This document shows, piece by piece, positions 23,717 through 35,229 of a stretch of DNA of 64,000 nucleotides; the stretch's first letter is position 1, and every line of letters starts with the position of its first letter. The notes below the pieces were generated by a model. It saw only the letters and a list, made by a program, of their open reading frames with translations, did no database searches and was not told the DNA's origin. The position numbers and the translations under genes were made by a program. Origin of the DNA: Monodelphis domestica (Eukaryota; Chordata; Mammalia; Didelphimorphia; Didelphidae); assembly GCF_027887165.1 (NCBI RefSeq), contig NC_077234.1:246820658-246884657 (forward strand). Direction: 5' to 3'.

Positions 23717-25990
23717 TATGTAATATAACTGTAATATGAGGGCAGGGAGAGAATGGAGTCAAAGTATCTGATTCCAGGGATAGCTTGTCATCATGGAAGA
23801 GTTTCTGACTTGTGCTAATCCCTTCCCCATATTTGTTTTCATGTGTGTGTTTAGATGGTTTATGGTCATTGATTTCTGGATGTTGTGGGTAAAATCTTTT
23901 GCTGTTGGGTTTAATTTTTGATCTATTTACATTCTCCTCTAACTTCTCTTGTTGTTCTTTTGATGTTGATGTATACATAATCTTTTCTGTAGCTTGTGGG
24001 TTTATGGTGGGGGTTTGTTATTTCGAATTCTACTTGGATTGTTTCACTGCTCGTTTGCTTTGTCTTTGTCCCTGGGGTTTAGAGAATCATGGCAATGCCC
24101 CTTCATTGTTAATGTTGTTTCATAGTGCTGTTTTTGATTGGAGGATTCATTACAATTCTTTTTGCTCTCTACTCCCACTCCATATCTACATGTTAAGAAA
24201 TTTTCTAAATATTTCTTGATTTGCTCTCTAGTTTTCCCATTGCTTCCTTCTATGCTACAATGTGACTCAAATACTGTTTCTCATGTCTGCTATGTCAATT
24301 TGTAGTTCCCTCTCCATCTCTTGTATTTCCTTCTGTTTTTGAATTTTTGTTTCCTCTCTCACTCTCCATAGATTTCAATTCTCCCACCATCACTTATTAC
24401 ATTTTCCTCTCTGTAGTGCTATCCCATTTTCCTCCCTTGCACCCTCTGTGCATTATATCTAGCAATGTCCTGGTTTCATGCTGAATATCTGAGATTCCCT
24501 TTTGCCAGAACTTCCTTTGCTCCTTGATTTATTAAAGTTTGCATGGTTTTGAGATCGGGTGTTGTCTCTTCCTTGTATTTGCAGCAGTCACAGCATTTGG
24601 TTTTGTTTGCCTCACTGTGTATCTGCTGCTTTCCTTAATTTGTAACATTTGTTCTGTGTAAATCTATTCTGATAGTTTGAGCCTCTGCTATAACCTTGCT
24701 CATATTTAGATTTCATTGGGCACAATCTCACTATGTGTCCAATTCTCTGGCATAAAAAGCATTTCCTGTTATCTCTTTGCCCCTTTGGTTGGTATTGTAG
24801 CATTTGGCATGTTTGACCTCATCTAATTCTTTTTGTCTAAGGGTTTCTTTGGTCTCTTGCAATTTTTGTTTTAGTTCTTTCTTTTCTTTTTCTTGTTCTA
24901 TATCGGTTTATATAAGTATGTAGCAGAGTCTCTCAGGTCTGAGATGGATAGAGATTCAAACCCTGGACAAAAATGAAGAAGTACCTCAAATTCTATGAAC
25001 ATTCCTTCAAAAACTGTCTTCTAACAGGGGAGACTGCTTCCTGCTTATCCTGATTATAACCAAAAATGGCTTCCATGTTCTCTAGAAGCTTGTTAACATA
25101 TACAGATGGGTGTTCCGACTGCTCTTGCCTCAGTTTGTCAAATTTTCTTCATGCATTTGGTCTTGCACCAAATGATTTGATTGCCTCTAGCAAATCTTCC
25201 CTAGCTTTTTTTAGGTAGGTCAGGTTAAGTGGATGTGAAAAATCAATGTCTTCAAAAACTTTAGGCCAGCTAGTAAGGTTTCTGTCCTCACAAATTTTGT
25301 TAATGAATTGTTTGTGATCTTGTGGAGTAAATAGCTATGAAGGAAGGATCCCTACATTTTGGAAACCTGAGTCATAAAAGTTTGAAAGCTCTTTTCAGTT
25401 CTTTTAGAAAACAAAATGGTTCTACACAGAATCTAGGCATTCTCCATTTTAGGGAATCCAAGTCCTGGATGCTAAAGGACTTGTGTACCTTTGCATGGAG
25501 AATCCCTGAGTCTGGGATTACTTTAGCAAAATCCCTAAGTCATGATCTTATGTGCCCCTGGGACTTCCTCAGGCTCAGTGCTTGTTTGCTTGTCCATCAT
25601 GATCATCAGTGCACACCCCCACTGTCAGAGCTGTTGTTATATTGGATGTCTCAGTGCCCTTGCCTATGTCTTTGTCCCTATCATTGTCCTTACTCACCTC
25701 CCCTGTAGCTGTCTCATTTCACTTCCCTAGTGTCTCAATCTTCCTCATATTAAATTTCTGACACATCTCTGTAATGGTGGACATTTGTGAGAACAAGAGA
25801 TCTAGTCTGCTATCAATATGATTGCCTAATATTATTCTGATCCCCTTCTTAATGTTGTTATATATCTGCCAGATAGCCCCTAAAGTCCCATATCCCGCAG
25901 GAAAGGCAAACTATAAGGTGGATATCTCTAAGGATATTTGATCCCAGTATTTTGTGATGTTAGAAACTGTCCCTATAATGTTACATATTA
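23717..25990 (-). mobile_element. Retroviral fossil, gag-bearing internal region
   Basis: A CCHC zinc knuckle (CFLCQRIGHIVRLC, C-x2-C-x4-H-x4-C) at 24761-24720 marks a nucleocapsid. Upstream on the same strand is capsid-like sequence at about 25400-24900. The copy has many breaks and is an old fossil. It lies downstream of the pol piece at 29-33 kb on the minus strand, so the two cannot be one simple provirus. The last 40 bases (23717-23757) repeat the end of the LTR at 27307. Confidence 0.7.
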
Positions 25991-25999
25991 TGCCAGTGA

Positions 26000-27071
26000 T
26001 GTACTGTAAATGGAAAATCACCACCAATGAAATAAAATGACTAACACCAGTAGTATCCAGGGTATGTGGCATTTAAAAGAGTGGAATGCCATAAACTGTA
26101 AGAGTTAAAATGGTTGAGGTCTTAAACTGTAGTGATTAAAATAGTGGAAGACTTAAATTGTGATAGATAGAAGAGTGGGTAAGTAAATTGTGACTGCAGA
26201 AAATATGTTTTCACTACAGTGTCTTGTTTAAAATCAAATATACGGTGGTTGCCAGGGAAATATTCCCAATTATGAATATACCCAAGTCAACTGGGTTTTA
26301 TAGAGAATTTAATTAATTATATAACGAGGAATTTAAGAAAGAGAGAAAAGGGAAATAATGAGAAAAGGATAAGCCAGTCCTGGCCAGTCCTGGCCAACCC
26401 AGGCCTAAGCCCTAAGAGAAAAAGATCAGTCAGTCCTTAATCACTCACCACAAGATCTGTCCAAGCAAGGATTCTAGTGATCACCAGGCCAGCTCCATCT
26501 CAGCTGACTTCACCAGCTCAGTCCTGAATCTGAAACGTCCCTGAGAGTCTCGAGAGAGATCCTTCAAGGCAGCCTTTCCCAGCTAACTGTTCCCAGAGAG
26601 AGTTTTTGGTCTCCTTTTAAAGGGCAATTTCTCCTATGTCACCTCCCCTAAGTCCTTACATCCACCAATCACAGTAGACATTTTCCAAAGGACAGACCAT
26701 TCTGAATTCACATTTTGTTATCACCTTCTTAATTCACATCTTGCTCTCACCTTTTCTGGGTAGACTAAAACTTCTGAGTAATTCACATCAGGAAAGCTCT
26801 GAGTACGTTTTTACCTCTTTGCTCCTTGTAAGTTCACAAGTTGCCTGACCTTTATTTCTAAAAATAGGCATGGCTTAAGTACGGGTTTAAGTACTTTTCA
26901 TTGTTCAGCAAGGAGTTGTTTCCCCCCTAAAGCAGTCTTAAGTACAGGTGGAGTAGAGGTCTTCCCATTTCTGATCTAAGTAGAGTTCTCGCTTTCCAAA
27001 TGGTGAAAGGTCCCAGTAGGGAATTGTTCCAATGGAGAATTCCCCAATGGGGAATTTTTTTAACATTCACA
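26000..27071 (-). mobile_element. LTR-like fossil (D) with tandem repeats
   Basis: On the minus strand it starts TGTGAATGTTAAAAAAATTC. It includes an 8-bp-arm palindrome (AATTCCCC AAT GGGGAATT) and a long U3-like region, and ends in four imperfect 31-bp tandem units. It adjoins the gag-bearing region and may be its 5' LTR. The right boundary is fair; the left is approximate. Confidence 0.5.
26079..26203. repeat. Tandem repeat, four units of 31-32 bp
   Basis: The units start at 26079, 26111, 26142 and 26173. Each has the pattern (G/T)AGTGG...TAAA(C/T)TGT followed by AG or GA-rich sequence and AAAA. Neighbouring units are about 65-75 percent alike by eye. Confidence 0.7.
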
Positions 27072-27306
27072 AGTCTGAGAAATTTCAAGATTCACAGGTA
27101 TTTTCTGAATCATGATGTTTTTCAGTTATGGCTAGCCCCTTCAGTTGTTTTATTGTTGTTCTTCTTTATAGGACTCAAGATGTCTGCCTTGATCCTATGT
27201 ATTCACCCTGAAGTTCCTACTCCCCAAGATGGCTGCCCTACCCAGTCAGTTCCAACTACCAGTCAGTGACAGTTGGTGATGGATTCTTTGACCACAGGGG
27301 TGCCAC

Positions 27307-28110
27307 TGTAATATAACTGTAATATGAGGGCAGGGAGAGAATGGAGTTTTCCTTCCCTGCTGGGTCAGGATCTGAGAGAGGTAAAGATGGAGCAGAGTCA
27401 AATAGAGAGAGGATGGATTGTCTTCCCTCTGAACTCTCCCTGACAAATCCCACTCTGGTTGCTTTTCAAGACTTTAACTTCTGTTCCCTCAGAGACCTTG
27501 GCTAAACAGGCTTGATACAGTTAGGTTCTTTTTCCCGGGGGGAGGAACGTTACTTCCCTTCCCCCAATGTCAAGTCTCTCTAGATGTGGAGTCAGCCACT
27601 TGTTCTTATTAAAACTGTTTTATTCTAAGGGAACAAGGCAAGGGATAGGACAGATGGATTTAGGAATGAAGCAGAAGGGAAGAGGGAGCAGGGGGTCCCT
27701 AGAATAATTGAAACCCCTCCTCCCAAAAGTCTGGCAGATGAGACTTTGTTGATCTGACCTCCTGGGTCAGTTAGTGAACAAGTCCTGGCTCTAACTTGGC
27801 AACTGCAACCAGTCTAGGACTTTAAGGGATCTGGAGGAAATCTTCCTTCTAGTGAACAGCTTCCAGTTGAAGTCCTATTCACTTTTGTCTTGGGGTATTG
27901 GGTCAAGCTTTCACAGGAGATGAGTGCTGGTTCAGAGATCCACTCAGTTCACCTTCCTGGTAGCTTCTCAGAGAGAAGAATCTTTTCAACTGTCCACATC
28001 AGCTCACTTCCTCTCCTTTCCTCAGAATTCTCTCTCCTTCCTGCCCTTCCCTGTTCCTGCAGAATTCTCCAACTTGCCAGATCTGCTTCTCTCTTTTCTG
28101 CTGGCAGATT
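27307..28110 (-). mobile_element. Retroviral LTR fossil (C)
   Basis: On the minus strand it has a purine-rich left part, AATAAA at 27624-27619, and a long U5 ending ATTACAGTTATATTACA at 27307. TGGCACCCCTG follows two bases later, which could be a decayed tRNA primer-binding site. It lies between the pol-bearing and gag-bearing fossils, so it could be the 3' LTR of one or the 5' LTR of the other. Confidence 0.65.
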
Positions 28111-31100
28111 AAGTCCAGTTCATCTTTTACAAATATCTTCCATACATATACAGACTATATAATCTCATATATACACACACATAAGTACATGTATTTATAT
28201 GCATGTACATCCCCTATATTATACTTGTTATCCCTATTTTATAAGTATGTACATATATTACAGAGCTATGTACATGTCTAAATGTGTACTGTATGTCACT
28301 AATCTCTACATTGATCCCTGTATGTTTCCTGATATTTCCTAAGTAGAATATCTCGATCACACCTCTTTAAGTAACATTTTATTGTATCTAATATGTAGAA
28401 CTTTTATTGCTATATTAACCAGTTTATGAATATCCATTTACATGGATGTATAGTAGCAAATAAAGATCTTAAAACATTTATTGAAACATGTATCCTTTAT
28501 GTGCTCGTTGCATATAAATATACTTACCAACTCTTCAGATCCTCCTCTTCTCATGTTGTCTAATGATTCTCTTCTATCTTCAGTTCTTGTGTAGCTATAT
28601 AATGTTGTATGTAACTAATTTGGAAATATAGTGTATTTAATTACACATTTCTCTCACAATCTTGAGTCCAGTCCTCCTGTTCCTCTTCTTTGCAGATTCC
28701 TGTACAGTCTTTGCTATTCTGTCAACATCAGGTCATCTGTTTCTGCTTCCTTCTTCCTGCTGCTAAGATCTGCTTCTATGCTGTTCTCCTCCCTGGTCAG
28801 CTTGTATCATCCTCTTCCACTGGACTTATCCCCTTATGATCTTTTTTGCCTACAGACTCAAATTGCCTCATGAATCTCTCAGCTCTCTTCTATCACTTCT
28901 TCTCCTCCTATCTCAATTTCTATATCTCCTATTTTCTCTGTGTGCCAATTTCACATGCAACCAATGAATCTATGATTGTCTAAGATTTTTGCTGCTCAAT
29001 GTGAGATTAATATAGTTGCAAATGGTCAGATCCAACTTTCTTGTGCTGCCGATGTTTTTCCAAAGTTCTTTACAGAGACTAAATCTTCTGGTTTTATATT
29101 GTGTAAGGAGTAATCCTATGGCCCAGATTGAACGAACAGTCCCAATCATGTAACTCTCTTATACTGTCTTGCAAAGCTGTAATAGAAGATGCTATCTGCA
29201 TGTCTCTTCCTAGCACTGAGACAGAAGCCGGTTTGCAAGTTTTTGCCTGTAGAAGTGAATGTCCAAACAATGTTTCATATAGGAAAATATGTAAATCTGT
29301 CCAAGGCCTTCTACATAGGTAAAATAGAGCTAAAGGAAGTATTTCTGGCCACTTTAAATGAGCCTATGTACAAAGTTTTCCCACCATAGTTTTTATCTCT
29401 CTGTTCAATCTTTCAACCCGTCCAGAGCTCTGTGGATGTTATGGCACATGAAATCTTCCTTTTATTCCTAGATTTTCATATAGCTGCTGTAATATTTCCT
29501 GTGTAAAATGATTCCCCTGGTCTGAGTCTATGGTAACTGGGGTTCTATACCTAGGAATTACCTCCTTTAGCAATATTTTCACTACAAACCCTGCTGTATT
29601 TGTTGTCAATGGAAATGCTTCTGGACATTGTGTCAATCTATCCACCAATATCAAGCAATATTTATATTTCCTGCTTTAGGCATATTTATGTAATCTGTCT
29701 GAAAACTTTCAAATGGAGAGTAGGCTTAAAGGTCTTCCTACTCTTTCTTTCTAAATGCTACCTGATTGAATCTTTGACAGAACAACTATTACAGACTATT
29801 TGCAACTGTTGTTATTCCTGGAGCTATCCATGTTCTTTTAATGGAATTCACCAAGGCTTAGGTGCCAAAATCTCCTTTACTATGGATGGAATTACATATA
29901 TGTTAAGAACTCTTTTGGCAAGATTGGCTTTCCAGTGTCTGACAGCCAAATGTCATTTACTTTTCTTGCTCCAAACTTATCCTGCCATGCCTGAATCTCA
30001 GAGTCTTTATAAGCTTTTGTTAGATCAGCTGACTGTGATGGATAGATTCATAACATAAGCTGGAGCTTCTCTAGTATGTTAAATAATAGAGGTGATAATG
30101 GGCATCCTTGTTTCACTCCTGATCTTATTGGGAAGGCTTCTAGTTTGTCCCCATTGCAGATGATGTTGCTGATAGTTTTAGATATATACTGTTTATTATT
30201 TTTAGGAAAGGCCCTTCTATTCCTATGCTTTCTGGTGTTTTCAATAGGAATGAGTGTTGTATTTTGGCAAAGGCTTTTTCTGCATCTATTGAGATAATGT
30301 GATTTTTGTTGGTTTGCTTGTTAATATGGTCAATTATGTGGATGGTTTTCCTAATATTGAACCCTCCTTGCATTCCTGGTATGAATCCTACCTATAACCC
30401 CCGTGATTACTTGCTGGAGTTTTTTGCTAGTATCCTATTTAAGATTTTTGCATCTATATTCATTAAGGAGATTGGTCTATAGTTTTCTTTGTTTTTGACC
30501 TGTCTGGCTTTGGAGTCAGTACCATATTTGTGTTGTAAAATGAATTTGGTAGAACTCCTTCTTTGCTCATTCTGTCAAATAGTTTGTATAATATTGGGAT
30601 TAGTTGTTCTTTGAATGTTTGATAGAACTCATTTGTGAATCCATTTGGGCCTGGGGATTTTTTCTTAGGGAGTTCTTTGATGGCTTGTTCAATTTCTTTT
30701 TCTGATATGGGGTTGTTTAGGTAATCTATTTCTTCCTCTGTTAGTCTAGGCAATTTATATTTTTTGTAAATATTCATCCATATCACCTAGATGGCCATAT
30801 TTATTGGGCATAATGATTTTTAATGATTGCCTTGATTTCTTATTCATTAGAGGTGAGGTCTCCCTTTTCATCTTGTGGAGCTTGTCTAACAGCATATTTG
30901 GCTATCATATAAGCCCTATAATTCCCTTTAGACACTGATTCTTTCCCAAAACCATGTGCTCTGCAGTGAATTATAGCTATCTGCTTTGGCTTTTGGATAG
31001 CATCTAGCAATTCTACAATTATTTTTGCGTGAGCCATATGTTTTCCCCCAGATGTTATAAAACTACGGTTCTTCCATATTGGCCCCATGGCATGGCAGAT

Positions 31101-33130
31101 TAAAAAGCCATAGATTCTGTGTAGATATCTGCAATTTTGCCCTCAGCAAGGTTACAAGCTTCCATTAATACAATAAATTCAACCCCCCGAGCACTTATGT
31201 TGTTAGGCAGTGATACAAACCATAGAATCTCAAACTCTGTGACCACTGCAGCTCCTGTATAATGAATTCTATTGCAAATGTAAGAAGAACCATCAGTAAA
31301 TAAAATCAGGTCAGAATTTTCAATGGGTATATCTTTAATGTCCTGCCTCAGTTGTTCCACTAATTTTATTACTTCCTCACAATCATGCAGTGGCTCACCA
31401 TTTGTTGGCAAATTAGGAATCAGTGTAGCTGGATTTAATACACTACACCTCTTGAATTCTATGTTTTCATAACTTAAAAGAATCATCTCTTATCTAGCAA
31501 TTCTTTGATCTGTAAAAGTTTGAGTGCAAAATCTTCTTAAAAGTGATTCAATTTGGTGAGGACAATAAATTACTGTTAATGGGGACCCCAAAACTAAATC
31601 TGCTGATTTCTGCACTAACACAGCCACAGTAGCAATGCCTCTGAGACACAGCACTATTCCAGCTGCAATTGGATCTAGCTGAGAACTATAAGAGGCAATT
31701 GGATGGAAGTTTTGTCCCAGAGTCTCTTTTAGAACTCTAGATGCTATTTCCCTGGTTTCATTCACAAACAACTGAAAATATTTAGAATAGTTTGGGATAC
31801 CAAGTGCTGGGGCTTCTAGAATCGATTCTTTAAGCTTTGCAAGATCTTGTAGACGTTCAGGTTGGAGCTTTAAATGTTCAGGTTATGCATTTCTAGTCAG
31901 GTCAGTGAGACACTTGGTAATTTCACTGTACCCTGGGATCCCCTGATGGCAGAATCCCATTGTCCCAAGAATTGTTCTGAGTTGCTTTTTAGTTTTTGGA
32001 GCACTCATCAGTTTCTGGATAGTTGCAATCTGTTTCTGGGTAATGCTTCTAGAACCTCCCAATAGGACAAACCCTAAATACTCAACCTTTGGCAAGCACC
32101 ATTGTAGTTTTATGTCCACACTTATAGAACGTACATAGAAGAAACTTACTGAACCTCAGACAAGCTTTTGCAAGAGGGGACACTAGAAGAATGTCATCCA
32201 TAAAATGCACTAGCTTTCTCTTCCTAAATTTTATCATTTTGAGGTCTTTGTTTAGGATTTGGGAGAAGACTGAGGGGCTTTTGGAGAACCCTTGGGGCAG
32301 ATGACACCATTTATACTGAGCCCCTTCCCAGGTAAATGCAAAAATGTTTTGTGAGTTTTTATGAATAGGGATAGAGAAAAAAGCTGAACTACAGTAAATT
32401 ATCTAGCATGACTTGGGATAGAGGAGATAATTGTAGCTGGATCTGGTACTACTGGGTGAGATCTTATTATATGGTCATTTACAGCCCTTAAATCTTGAGT
32501 GAATCTGTAGACTGGTCTGCCATTTTTATCTAGCTTTCCTTTTTTTATAGGAAGGATTGGTGTATTATATTCAGAGAATGTTGGCACTATTATACCTTGC
32601 TTTATTAATGATTCAATGATTTGTCTTATCCCCCCCCCCCCAGCTTCTTTACTCAGTTTATATTGTGGTATACAAGGTGAAGGGCCACCTTTAGTTCTCA
32701 CTCTGTCTGGGGTTGCTAACTTTAATAACCTTACATCAGTAGAAGAACTAGATGACAAATCTTTAGGTGTCTTTAGGTATTGTATAGACAGACCTTGTGT
32801 CTTCCTCAGCCTCTACTGAATCTAAGAAAAGCAATGGAAAGGCTTTCAAAGATTCCTCTGGAAAATGAAGTGATATGTCTCCAGAGGGTATATACTGAAT
32901 TGTGGCTCTCAGTTTACACAGTAGATCCCTACACCCTGTAGGTTCATTGGGCAGGAAGGCATGAGAAGAAATGTAGGTTCTCTCACAATACATAACAAAG
33001 GCAAGAGTGCAACCAGTTGGTAAAACAAACAAAAATAATAATGATCTTGCTTCCTTATCTGTTCTACTTTGATTTCCTTGTTAACATTTACACTTGATAT
33101 GACCACACTGAATTAATCTTCCCTCCAAAA
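28111..33130 (-). mobile_element. Class I retroviral fossil, pol-bearing region
   Basis: Minus-strand parts in order: protease/reverse transcriptase (about 33100-31870; RFTQDLRAVNDHI is the RT fingers motif), RNase H (about 31770-30840; LILFTDGSSY), then after an L1 insertion the integrase (about 30050-29050; TIDSDQGNHFTQ around the second catalytic Asp). At 28990-28111 no env is recognised. The RT and IN types are gammaretrovirus-like (class I). The copy is broken in many places, and neutral decay suggests tens of millions of years. A C-homopolymer lies at about 32631-32641. Confidence 0.85.
30070..30830 (-). mobile_element. L1 ORF2 fragment inserted in the pol fossil
   Basis: The minus strand encodes L1 reverse transcriptase sequence: [37 protein letters not shown] and [20 protein letters not shown]. 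Part of ORF2 only is present, with no 3' UTR or tail. It interrupts the retroviral region between RNase H and integrase in the same orientation, so it arrived later or was brought in by rearrangement. Confidence 0.88.
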
Positions 33131-33424
33131 TTTGTCCCTCTGTGTCCTCTAACTTCTGTTCATTACCACTAGGCATTAGACATTACCACTACCTAAATTG
33201 AAAACTTTCCACGTTTCTTCCTCTACTGATTTCTAATTAGTTGACAAGTCCTAGTTGAATCTACTACTATAATTCCTTGAAGCAGCCTCGTGCTCTGTAC
33301 TCCCACTACTATTACCTTCATTCAAGTCTTCTTTACCTCTCAGAACATTATTGTAATAGCCATCTACCTTGTCTACTTATTTCTATATTTATTCTAGCAC
33401 CCATTAATTACCGATAATATAATG

Positions 33425-33665
33425 ATAGCTAACATTTACTTAGTATCTTCTATGTGCCAGGTACCCTGCTAAGTACTTTACAAATACTGTCTCATTTGAT
33501 CTTCACAATGACACTAAGAGGTCGGTACCATTATTAATAATTCTGCATTTTACAGATGAGGAAACTTAAGCAAAATTTGCTCAATAATACACAGCTAGCA
33601 AGTATCTGATGCCAAGTGTGAACTTGGGTATCCCTGACTCCAGGTTCAGCATTCTATCTACTCTG
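33425..33665. repeat. MIR-like SINE
   Basis: Contains TTACTTAGTATCTTCTATGT, CTCATTTGATCTTCACAATG, ATTTTACAGATGAGGAAACT and TGACTCCAGGTTCAGCATTC, the order of a reverse-oriented MIR/CORE-SINE with fair preservation. Confidence 0.75.
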
Positions 33666-35229
33666 CCATCTTTTAAATGCCAAATAGCTTTTTACATATA
33701 CAATTCTGCTCATTTTACAGCTCTACACACACACACACACATTCAAGGACTCCATGTGGCCCAGAGAATTAAATACAAATCCTTTGGTGTGAAGTTTAAA
33801 TCTCTCCACCATCTGACTCTAAACCAACTTTATAGCTTAATTTCACACTACTACTCTTCTCTATGTTTTAAAATATATAACTAATTATACTTAAGATTTG
33901 CCCCCTTCCTGGCTGCTTGCATTTGAACAGGTTAGTCTTCCCTAATACACTCCTTCTCTTTCTTCAATACTGTAGCATAGAATTAAAAGAAAAATTGAAT
34001 AACATTCAGTGATAAAACAGGTATCACAGCTGGAACAATGTCTAATGAACTATATACATATTATATGGTTGAGAATATAAAATGTAGTTTACATATGTAA
34101 TAATAAAATTTAACATCATTAAATGATACCTCAGACTATAAGCTTATCATTGATTTCAAAATGATATTAGAGTAGAAAATAAAATTGTGTCTTTAAGAGA
34201 AATTATATTACTGATGCTTTTCTGATACTGCTATGTGGTATTTTAAGTTACTAGAAATTACTTTACATCATGGAAAATGAGGCATTCAGAAATTGGTACA
34301 TATCTCATTGATTATAGGAATTTAGTAGTGAAAAGAATTATGTGGAAGGAAGAATGAAATGTAAACTTTCAACTTATTGACTATTAAATTTTAAATTTTC
34401 ATAATTCAATGCTTTAGTGTAAAGCACCAAGAGACCCAATCTTGGAGGTTTATACTATATTTGTATTCATGAACAAATAAAGGGAGTCCTCCCAAATTCA
34501 TAGTAATATTCTATAATGTACTGTATGATTCATTTATCAAAGATAAATTTAATTAAAACGAATGCCAACAATAATTGAGGACAAGAGCCAATTTTTACTA
34601 TGTATTTTTATAGAAAATAACGTTAAGTAGAAGTATCTGGTATTTGAGGTGCTCATTGTATTGATGTTAAATTTTCTAAATATGTTTATAAAGGTTTTTG
34701 CCAATGCAAATTTGACACAATGCAAAGTGCTCCAACATCTTTTTTCAATAAGTATGATATCATAAAGCATTTACAGCCAGGTTGATTATATTTCTGGAGT
34801 TTGAAATAAGATAACAAGGAGCACAATAGCTAGTTGGGAAAACTGTTAATAAACAGAACCATCAAAGAATCATTTCAAATACATAACAGCATGTTCTCTA
34901 ATTAGGATGTTTACTCTATGGCTAAAATCTCATTTAAAATTTTTAAGTAAATTCTTTCTTTCCAGTAGACACTTTAAAAAGTAATTAAAAACTTTTAAAT
35001 ATATGAATGCCCATAAAACAGCTTACCTTTTTTCTCTATACCGTTATAAACAAAGAGGCCTAAGAAATATCTTTTAAAATAGCACAGTAAAACATACCAA
35101 AGGATACTAATGTAACCCCAAATGTGTCTTAAATACATTTCATTGCCAAAAAAAGCGAAATTTTCCAAACAAAGAGGGAAGGCGGGGGGGGGGGGGGGGG
35201 ATCAGAAACAACAAATTGATAAAAATTGC
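33666..35229. other. Spacer between the fossil cluster and ARL13B 3' end
   Basis: AT-rich with a short (CA)n at 33726-33742 and a G-homopolymer at about 35187-35200. No genes or nameable repeats. Confidence 0.5.

Noticed and set aside
26079-26203. CRISPR-like array
   Set aside because: The units are contiguous and imperfect, without unique spacers, in a vertebrate LTR.
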